Assembly: GCA_025056515.1 (NCBI GenBank)
Contig: JANWWB010000367.1
Coordinates: 1-7,569 of the forward strand
Reading direction: 5' to 3'
Length of the DNA stretch: 7,569 nucleotides
Origin: Anaerolineales bacterium
Lineage (GTDB): Bacteria; Chloroflexota; Anaerolineae; Anaerolineales; Villigracilaceae
Under the pieces are notes generated by a model. The model was not told where the DNA came from. It saw nothing but the letters and a program-made list of their open reading frames with translations, and searched no databases. Within the stretch, counting starts at the first letter, position 1. Each line of letters starts with the position of its first letter. Position numbers and translations under genes: made by a program. Below, in pieces: positions 1 to 4,749 of the stretch.

Positions 1-349
1 CGAAAGCGAGTTGATTTCGTTTCTCGCTACGACGTTGCTGAAAAGGCGCTGCGGCTCGCAGGGTTGCATCAAAGGCGATATCGTCGGTTTTGCCATTCGC
101 CGGACGGGCCTGGATGTAACGACCACGCTTGCGCTCGGTGCGTGTGCGCGAACGGCGTCCAGCGTGTCGACGCGTCAATTTATCAAGCGGGGTATCCAGG
201 CGACGCGGCGCAAACGTTTCACCGACCTTGGGCTTCTGACCACCTTCCCACCAGCGAGCGTCCTGTGATTGGAAGACGGCTTGCTGCGGTGCAGGTTCTC
301 CTGGCGGAGGTTCCCCCCAGGCTTCTTCCTCAGCGGAATCGGTTAGGAC
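1..349 (-). CDS. chlD: -1 frame continuation of ChlD: acidic/proline linker and start of the C-terminal region (partial, runs off the left edge)
   Basis: This frame is open from the slippery site to the window edge (about 116 codons) and has no start codon or ribosome binding site of its own at the junction. Read from GTC at 349-347, it gives VLTDSAEEEAWGEPPPGEPA, an acidic and proline-rich linker. This is followed by a basic segment (LTRRHAGRRSRTRTERKRGR), then DDIAFDATLRAAAP and QQRRSEKRN. That order is the typical ChlD/BchD and cobaltochelatase-subunit arrangement between the AAA+ module and the VWA (von Willebrand A) domain, which carries the MIDAS metal site and should lie beyond the edge. 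The long protein would be the medium (D) subunit, forming a ring platform with the short subunit. Joining the two frames needs a -1 shift or one inserted A in the A9 run. Homology to the ChlD linker is by eye; the VWA core itself is not in the window. Confidence 0.85.
300..321 (-). other. GC-rich hairpin downstream of the slippery site
   Basis: On the minus strand CCTGG (317-321) pairs with CCAGG (300-304). Inside it, GGGG faces CTCC with one bulged G and a tiny AAC loop. The 5' arm begins 27 nt after the heptamer, further than the usual 5-9 nt for a frameshift stimulator. A weaker TTCC/GGAA hairpin lies nearer. The structure is inferred by base pairing only and may simply reflect proline/glycine codons. 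Confidence 0.35.
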
Positions 350-1446
350 TTTTTTTTTACCCCCTCTTCTTCGCTCTCTAGTTCTTCTTGTCGTTCGACC
401 GGCTCACCTTGGGTGGAAGCGCCAACCAGATTCTCAATCCGTTCTTGTAACTGTTGTGGTGTCAATTCGCTTTGCTGGAACGGAGTGCGTTTGAGACGAT
501 GCGGCAAGGCAAGTTCTGCCGCCAGGACGATATCGCGGTCGGTGATGGCCGTTCTTCCTTCAAAGGCAGCATGTGCTCGTGCCGCCTTCAGAATCACCAG
601 ATCGGCGCGATGACCATCTACGTTCAGCGAGGTGGTTAGAGAGGCAATCGCTAACAAGTCGCGACGCGTGTAGGTCACTTTATCTACCAGCAGACGCGCT
701 TGGGCGATCATGCGGCTCAACTTTTCTTCATGCGGCTGCCAGGTGCGACGAAAACCCTCTGGGTCAGTTTCGAAGGCCAGGTTGTATTCCATAATAGTCA
801 CACGGTCACGCGCGTCGCGAATGCCCGTGATGTCCACCGAAAGTGCAAAGCGGTCAAGGAGCTGCGGACGCAAGTCGCCCTCCTCGGGATTCATCGTTCC
901 AACGAGAATAAAGCGCGCCGGGTGGGTGAACGAGATACCTTCTCGTTCGACGATATTAATCCCCATGGCGGCCGAATCGAGTAGGACATCGACCACATGG
1001 TCGTCAAGCAAATTGACCTCGTCGATATACAGCAATCCCCGGTTAGCTGCTGCCAGGACACCAGGTTCGAAATGGCGCTCCCCTTTCTGAATCGCCAATT
1101 CGATATCCAGCGTGCCGACCACTCGGTCCTCAGTGGCTGAGACAGGCAAGTTCACAAAGGGGATAGGCCTTTCTTCGACCGGCAGCGGTTCTCCTGCCGC
1201 CGCCCGCTCGCGGCACTCAGTGCACCACGAAGAAGGCTGGTCGGGGTCGCAACTGAAGCGACAATCGCGCACGACGCGCACCTTCGGCAACAGGGCCGCC
1301 AAGGCGCGTGCCGCTGTAGATTTGGCCGTGCCGCGTTCACCGCGGATTAATACACCGCCAATGCGAGAATCTACTGCGTTGAGGATGAGCGCCCGTTTCA
1401 TGCGCTCTTGACCTACGATCGCTGTAAACGGATAAATGACTGCCAT
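343..1446 (-). CDS. chlD: ChlI-like AAA+ subunit: zero-frame (short) product of a chlD-type chelatase gene
   Basis: This 367-residue AAA+ ATPase is the motor module of magnesium/cobalt chelatases, which use ATP to help the large subunit (ChlH/CobN) insert metal into a tetrapyrrole in the cytoplasm. Visible motifs are Walker A GERGTAKST (36-44), Walker B LLYIDEVNLL (138-147), sensor-1 GTMNPEEGDLR (183-193) and LLDRF with the arginine-finger region (196-200). Four cysteines (62, 66, 75, 78) in an insert look like a metal-binding cluster. The ATG is preceded by GGAGG (1451-1455) at about 4 nt. The protein ends in an acidic tail followed by VKKKS and a TAA, exactly where ChlD proteins pass from the AAA+ module into the acidic/proline linker. 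The matching linker continues in the -1 frame (1-349). I therefore read this as the short product of a frameshifted gene. The alternatives are a separate chlI/bchI gene or a homopolymer sequencing error. The family assignment is secure; the mode of expression is inferred. Confidence 0.93.
   Translation of the reverse strand: MAVIYPFTAIVGQERMKRALILNAVDSRIGGVLIRGERGTAKSTAARALAALLPKVRVVRDCRFSCDPDQPSSWCTECRERAAAGEPLPVEERPIPFVNLPVSATEDRVVGTLDIELAIQKGERHFEPGVLAAANRGLLYIDEVNLLDDHVVDVLLDSAAMGINIVEREGISFTHPARFILVGTMNPEEGDLRPQLLDRFALSVDITGIRDARDRVTIMEYNLAFETDPEGFRRTWQPHEEKLSRMIAQARLLVDKVTYTRRDLLAIASLTTSLNVDGHRADLVILKAARAHAAFEGRTAITDRDIVLAAELALPHRLKRTPFQQSELTPQQLQERIENLVGASTQGEPVERQEELESEEEGVKKKS
349..355 (-). 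other. Slippery heptamer A AAA AAG (programmed -1 frameshift site)
   Basis: On the minus strand, zero-frame codons across the site are GGG GTA AAA AAA AAG TCC TAA. The heptamer A AAA AAG sits in phase, as in the E. coli dnaX slippery site, inside a run of nine A (350-358). A -1 slip at AAA AAG leads into GTC CTA ACC GAT, the open ChlD linker frame. The zero-frame stop (343-345) is only two codons after the heptamer. A +1 slip would meet TGA within a few codons, so only the -1 direction yields a long protein. Confidence 0.75.
359..365 (-). promoter_or_regulatory. Internal Shine-Dalgarno-like AGGGGGT upstream of the slippery run
   Basis: AGGGGGT can pair over seven positions (one G-U) with the anti-Shine-Dalgarno end of 16S rRNA. 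It is the same heptamer that stimulates frameshifting in E. coli prfB. Here it ends about 3 nt before the A AAA AAG heptamer. Known -1 sites such as dnaX use about 10 nt, so the short spacing is atypical. It lies inside coding sequence with no start codon after it, so initiation is not an obvious explanation. Confidence 0.45.
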
Positions 1447-1463
1447 GTGTCCTCCGGCAGGCG

Positions 1464-1469
1464 ATTATA
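1464..1469 (-). promoter_or_regulatory. -10 box (TATAAT) for the chlD gene
   Basis: A perfect TATAAT on the minus strand ends 17 nt before the chlD ATG. This predicts a transcript with a leader of only about 10 nt, just enough to carry the GGAGG ribosome binding site (1451-1455). No good -35 hexamer is seen at 16-18 bp. The position where it should lie overlaps the -10 box of the divergent promoter. Confidence 0.5.
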
Positions 1470-1489
1470 CTGCATCCTGCAAACAAAGG

Positions 1490-1495
1490 TATAAT
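1490..1495 (+). promoter_or_regulatory. -10 box (TATAAT) for the thioesterase gene
   Basis: A perfect TATAAT within GGTATAATCT lies 43 nt before the thioesterase ATG and predicts a leader of about 35 nt. The -35 region (around 1467-1472) is not recognisable and overlaps the -10 box of the opposing chlD promoter. The ribosome binding site AGGAG (1528-1532) sits 6 nt before the ATG. Confidence 0.5.
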
Positions 1496-1538
1496 CTGTA
1501 TTACAGCGAAAATTCGTCTTCACGTTCAGGAGCATACC

Positions 1539-1937
1539 ATGACCGAATTCACGCCTGGCTTGATAGGCGAAGTAGAACATCTTGTAACCGAACAAGACGT
1601 TGCCACACGGTGGGGGAGCGGCCTGGTGCCGGTCTATTCGACCCCAGCCTTGGTCGGCCTGATGGAATGGGCGGCTGCCGAGGCCCTGAGCGGACGGTTA
1701 CCCGCCGGTTACACGACCGTCGGCGGACGAATCGCCGTGCGTCACCTGGCAGCGACACCGGTCGGCATGAAAGTGCGCGCTCGCGCCGAATTGATTCAGG
1801 TCGAAGGCCGAAAGCTGACTTTTCGCATCGAAGCTTGGGATGAACGCGAACGCATCGGCGAGGCCGAGCACGACCGCTTTCTTGTAGAGGAAGCGCGCTT
1901 CATGGCCAAAGTTCAGGCAAAGCTGCTCCAGGCCTGA
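1539..1937 (+). CDS. FlK-like hotdog-fold acyl-CoA thioesterase
   Basis: The 132-residue protein matches the single-domain hotdog thioesterase family typified by fluoroacetyl-CoA thioesterase FlK. The FlK catalytic trio Thr42, Glu50 and His76 has exact counterparts here with the same spacing: Thr35 and Glu43 in STPALVGLMEWAA, and His69 in VRHLAATPVGMKVRA. The conserved PAGYTTVGG segment (55-63) is also present. It is cytoplasmic, with no signal peptide or membrane segment. The expected reaction is hydrolysis of a small acyl-CoA; the natural substrate cannot be told from sequence, and fluoroacetyl-CoA specificity should not be assumed. The ATG follows AGGAG at 6 nt and a clear TATAAT. The gene is divergent from chlD and convergent with the lipoprotein gene, so it appears to be a single-gene unit. 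The family call is strong and the physiological role is unknown. Confidence 0.88.
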   Translation: MTEFTPGLIGEVEHLVTEQDVATRWGSGLVPVYSTPALVGLMEWAAAEALSGRLPAGYTTVGGRIAVRHLAATPVGMKVRARAELIQVEGRKLTFRIEAWDERERIGEAEHDRFLVEEARFMAKVQAKLLQA

Positions 1938-2864
1938 TTACGGTACATTCACCAACACCGAATCCAGTGTCAGCACCGAACCGTCTTCCATGCTGTACTC
2001 GACGATCTCGATGCGCACGCGACCGTGCACACCGAGAGTCGTCAGGTCAAGCGGAAGCGAGAAGCTGCCCGGCGCACCGGGTTCAGGCGAATCGGTCATG
2101 ACCCAGCTGGTCGTTAGCAAGGTGTTATCCGGTCCGTAGATGTTATAGGTGAGCGTGTTCTCAAATGGACCGATGCTTACGTGACCGGTCAATGTAAAGG
2201 GGGAATCCAAAGTGACCAAATCGGCAGGGAAGGTGATATTAATTTGTCGTAGCAGGCCGCCAGGGGTCTGTTCGGCTAAACGTGAAAGAACCAGTTCACT
2301 CTCATAGAGCCGATATCCCATTTCTAACGGTTGGCTAGGGCAACACATGGGATCCTCCGGACCATGCACAACCGCTTGTACTAGAATCTCTCCGGCCGCG
2401 ATAGATAGTGTCTCAACCACCGAACGATCTCCAAGGAATACCGAAGCCACATGAAGCGGTAGTCCATCCTCATTGAGCACAGCGGCCAGATAGACAAACA
2501 CCCCCGTCCCACCAGTGTTGAGGAAGAGAACGGCGGCTGCATCGTTGACCCCATCATAATTCAAGTCACCAAATGCCATCACCTCACCCAAACTGACCTG
2601 AAGGTAGTCCTCCGCTGTTGGGTCTGTACCAGAGGAGTAATGACCATCGACGAGAGTCACAAAGGTGGGAGCATTGAAAAACTCGCTGACGTCATACATC
2701 GCGTTGCGCAAGGCTTCCGGCGTTAATTCAGGGACGCTTGTAGGAGCGATCGGGGTAACCACAGAGGGAAGCGATGGTTCCGGCACACTGGTTGGAACCA
2801 AACCGCTTATGCTACATCCCAAACCGACCACCAAAACCAGTAAAGCGAACAAGACTCGTTGCAT
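1938..2864 (-). CDS. Secreted lipoprotein with CCPS motif and Gmad2-like C-terminal domain
   Basis: I chose the ATG at 2864 because AGGAGG (2870-2875) lies 5 nt upstream and the N-terminus is a lipoprotein signal peptide: MQR, a hydrophobic core, then VGLGC with Cys17 as the likely lipidated residue. The lipobox is slightly off consensus, with Gly at -3. The mature 308-residue precursor continues with a Pro/Thr/Ser spacer (18-50, PTSVPE twice), suited to extending a domain from the membrane. A globular part has a calcium-loop-like DLNYDGVND (100-108) and HGPEDPMCCPS (167-177), similar to LppP/LprE-type lipoproteins. The C-terminus (about 208-308) resembles the immunoglobulin-like Gmad2 domain seen in spore-germination and other surface proteins. 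The open frame extends upstream to 3296, but that part overlaps the symporter gene and is unlikely to be translated. Function is unknown; surface binding or a structural role is a guess. Confidence 0.85.
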   Translation of the reverse strand: MQRVLFALLVLVVGLGCSISGLVPTSVPEPSLPSVVTPIAPTSVPELTPEALRNAMYDVSEFFNAPTFVTLVDGHYSSGTDPTAEDYLQVSLGEVMAFGDLNYDGVNDAAAVLFLNTGGTGVFVYLAAVLNEDGLPLHVASVFLGDRSVVETLSIAAGEILVQAVVHGPEDPMCCPSQPLEMGYRLYESELVLSRLAEQTPGGLLRQINITFPADLVTLDSPFTLTGHVSIGPFENTLTYNIYGPDNTLLTTSWVMTDSPEPGAPGSFSLPLDLTTLGVHGRVRIEIVEYSMEDGSVLTLDSVLVNVP

Positions 2865-3228
2865 GCTTTCCTCCTTTGGGAGAAATCGTATCGTTTCAAC
2901 ATAATCCGTTTGGAAGATGATTCTACTGCCTAACCGCTCAAAACGGCATGAGAAAAAAGTAGGGAGAGCGCTACGCTCTGTTGGAAGGAAAGCAACATCC
3001 CATTTCTTCGTATCTTTGCCAAGTAGCATCGTTGCCGATGCAAGCTCTTGCTCCTCCAGGGGAGCTGCTTCCTCCACGCTTCGCTCTGGGCAGGTGCTGT
3101 GCTTGCCGTGACGCAATACATCTATGTCTGCAACAGAGCCTCTCTCGCCCATTTTAGCGATTGCCTTATCCTCCTTGACTCGCTTTTTTTTAGATCCCCT
3201 CTTTTCTGTCTCGTTCTGTCTTCTTGTC
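2865..3228. other. 364-bp gap without a convincing gene; structured, possibly a decayed dispersed repeat
   Basis: No homologous protein was recognised on either strand. On the minus strand, the direction of both flanking genes, several hairpins occur in a row: GCTCC/GGAGC (3050-3065), GCATCG-GCAA-CGATGC with a GNRA loop (3026-3041) and AGAGCG-TAG-CGCTCT (2965-2979). The text between them (for example AGAGCGAAGCGTGG and CGATGCTACTTGGCA) reminds me of the imperfect palindromic intergenic repeats common in Chloroflexota and other bacteria, but this is recollection, not a match. The minus-strand frame of the lipoprotein stays open across the whole gap without a plausible start. A weak -10 candidate TAGAAT (2920-2925, minus) could serve the lipoprotein gene; no -35 is clear. 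Confidence 0.4.
2951..2979 (-). terminator. Possible Rho-independent terminator after the symporter gene
   Basis: On the minus strand a 6-bp stem AGAGCG-TAG-CGCTCT is followed, after CCCTAC, by six T (2953-2958). The six-base gap between stem and T-run is longer than in strong terminators, so efficiency is doubtful. Its position between symporter and lipoprotein would separate the two transcription units. Confidence 0.4.
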
Positions 3229-4656
3229 TCACGACTCACCAGGCTGAACTTTTCTGCGCCGTGCCAAGAGGCGTCGGATGCGGGCATGACGGTCACGCGT
3301 CAAGGGATAGAAGCGCGCCAACAAGAGCGCTCCCAGAATCATCAGTCCACCAATAGGAGAGATGAGCAGCCGAATTGCCAGCAAGGCCGAGTCGGATTGT
3401 TGAAAAACCAACGCCTCGGCCGGTGGTGTCTGATATCCGGACCAACCCAAGAATTGCAATGCCAAAAACAGGGTCATTGCGGCGCTTAACTTTCGCAAGA
3501 AGGCGCGCGCGCCATAATAAATTCCCTCTTGCCTGCGGCGGGTGCGTAACTCATCCCATTCGAGAATATCGGGAAAAATCGAATCCGGCAAGGCGTAGGC
3601 AGTAGCGATTCCCACGCCGGCCAGCGTAGCCAATCCCAAAGTCAGGCCAATTTGTCCCGGTTGAATGAAAAACAGAAGCAACTCTGCTCCTAAAAACAGG
3701 GTCATTCCAAAGAGATAGGCATCTTGCTTATTGCGTTTGCGGGCAAACCACAACCAGAAGGGCAGAGATAGGATACAAGCTGTCATCAGGAGGCCAAAGA
3801 AGGCCGATTCTAAAGCTACAGGGGTGCCGAAGAGCGAAACCTTTGCCAGCAGATTACCGGAGGAAACCCAGTATAAGAGGAAAAACGGTGTGACCATGGC
3901 CACCATATCCACGGCTGCCCAGTTTAGTAAATGGATTCCAACAGCAAAGCGAAAGGGAACGTTGCTCCAGGCCACCTTTAAAGTGGTCCGTAGTGGCAGG
4001 GTTTCACTCTCTGCTCTTGGAGGGCGTTCTTGAAACGTAAGCGCAATGAGCAAAAATGGCAGAGCACCTGTCAGCCCAAAAAGCGCCGCAACCAGAATGA
4101 ATCCTTGCTGTTGGCTAAAGCCCCTTGCGACCATGCCCTCCACAATCAGCGGGGCAGTCACCACCATTACCAAAGAAGCAGTCAATTGGAAGAAAATGCG
4201 ATAACCGGTCAGCGTTGTTCGATCGTCATAGTCGGGGGCCAATTCGGGGGTGAGAGAAAGAAAAGGAATGGCGACAAACGTGGTCAGTGTATCAAAGAGC
4301 ATGTATGCCAAGGTCACATAGGCCATCAGTGCAGCCTGAGAGTCCCAATCTGGCGCAGCCCAAAGCAGGATAAAGCTCAAACCGAAGGGCAAGGCGAAAA
4401 CCAGCAAAAACGGTCGTCGCCTGCCCCAGCGGGTGCGCAATCGGTCACTTATGCGCCCGACAAACGGGTCATTCAACGCATCCCATAGGATGCCGATGAG
4501 CGCCCCTATGGAAGCGAGCCGCGCATCCAACCCGACTACATCCGTCAGGTAAATCGCATAAAAGACCGAACGCATAACACCGCTGCTGGAAAGCCCCCAA
4601 TCGCCCGCGCCATATAGGACTTTTTTCCACAGAGATAATGACCGAGATGTATCCAA
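3229..4656 (-). CDS. GPH-family (MelB-like) cation:sugar symporter
   Basis: This 475-residue polytopic membrane protein belongs to the glycoside-pentoside-hexuronide:cation symporter family (MFS_2 fold, about 12 helices). It couples Na+ or H+ entry to uptake of a glycoside or related sugar. The N-terminus WKKVLYGAGDWGLSSSG carries Asp19, and helix II has WDALNDP with Asp59 and Asp63, equivalent to the cation-site aspartates Asp55 and Asp59 of E. coli MelB. It is followed by the family loop GRISDRLRTRWGRRRPF (67-83). The C-terminus ends in YPLTRDRHARIRRLL, also typical of the family. The start is TTG, supported by AGGAG (4663-4667) 6 nt upstream and the correct N-terminal length; no in-frame ATG fits. 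It is divergent from the nuclease gene under a TATAAT promoter with a possible operator. No glycosidase gene lies beside it, so the substrate cannot be guessed. Family certain, substrate unknown. Confidence 0.93.
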   Translation of the reverse strand: MDTSRSLSLWKKVLYGAGDWGLSSSGVMRSVFYAIYLTDVVGLDARLASIGALIGILWDALNDPFVGRISDRLRTRWGRRRPFLLVFALPFGLSFILLWAAPDWDSQAALMAYVTLAYMLFDTLTTFVAIPFLSLTPELAPDYDDRTTLTGYRIFFQLTASLVMVVTAPLIVEGMVARGFSQQQGFILVAALFGLTGALPFLLIALTFQERPPRAESETLPLRTTLKVAWSNVPFRFAVGIHLLNWAAVDMVAMVTPFFLLYWVSSGNLLAKVSLFGTPVALESAFFGLLMTACILSLPFWLWFARKRNKQDAYLFGMTLFLGAELLLFFIQPGQIGLTLGLATLAGVGIATAYALPDSIFPDILEWDELRTRRRQEGIYYGARAFLRKLSAAMTLFLALQFLGWSGYQTPPAEALVFQQSDSALLAIRLLISPIGGLMILGALLLARFYPLTRDRHARIRRLLARRRKVQPGES

Positions 4657-4670
4657 AAGCCTCTCCTTTC

Positions 4671-4685
4671 ACAAATACGGTTTGT
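4671..4685. promoter_or_regulatory. Inverted repeat ACAAA-N5-TTTGT over the symporter transcription start (candidate operator)
   Basis: ACAAATACGGTTTGT is a perfect 5-bp inverted repeat with a 5-bp centre, immediately downstream of the symporter -10 box and covering the predicted start site. A repressor bound here would block initiation. No regulator gene is in the window, and a 5-bp repeat can occur by chance. Confidence 0.3.
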
Positions 4686-4686
4686 A

Positions 4687-4692
4687 ATTATA
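4687..4692 (-). promoter_or_regulatory. -10 box (TATAAT) for the symporter gene
   Basis: A perfect TATAAT on the minus strand lies 30 nt before the TTG start and predicts transcription from about 4680, with a leader of about 24 nt that includes the AGGAG ribosome binding site. No convincing -35 hexamer is visible. Confidence 0.5.
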
Positions 4693-4735
4693 ACCCCTGC
4701 GCAAGGCCAGGCCTCGCATGTGGGGCATCAGCAGG

Positions 4736-4741
4736 TATAAT
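4736..4741 (+). promoter_or_regulatory. -10 box (TATAAT) for the YprB-like gene
   Basis: A perfect TATAAT within GGTATAATCT ends 8 nt before the ATG at 4750. Transcription would begin at or within about 2 nt of the start codon, so the mRNA should be leaderless. No Shine-Dalgarno sequence precedes the ATG, consistent with this. The -35 is not recognisable. Confidence 0.55.
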
Positions 4742-4749
4742 CTCTGCAC

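Noticed and set aside
343..360. +1 frameshift driven by the prfB-like AGGGGGT
   Set aside because: The +1 frame reaches TGA within about seven codons, so it cannot produce the ChlD linker; only -1 (or one inserted A) does.
1914..1936. CAGGC/GCCTG stem at the end of the thioesterase gene as a terminator
   Set aside because: The loop is 13 nt and no T-run follows on either strand.
3064..3075. Minus-strand GGAGGAAGCAGC, resembling the GGAAGGAAGCAGC of SRP RNA domain IV
   Set aside because: The required 5' strand (AGGTCC before a GGAA loop) is missing and the flanks do not fold into the SRP hairpin, so the match looks accidental.
2865..3296. 143-residue N-terminal extension of the lipoprotein reading frame
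   Set aside because: It overlaps the end of the symporter gene, has no ribosome binding site at its first ATG, shows no recognisable domain, and would bury a clear signal peptide that has its own AGGAGG-ATG at 2864.
4030..4488. 152-codon open frame on plus, antisense to the symporter
   Set aside because: Low-complexity, Lys/Gln/Arg-rich shadow of a well-supported membrane-protein gene, with no ribosome binding site or recognisable domain.
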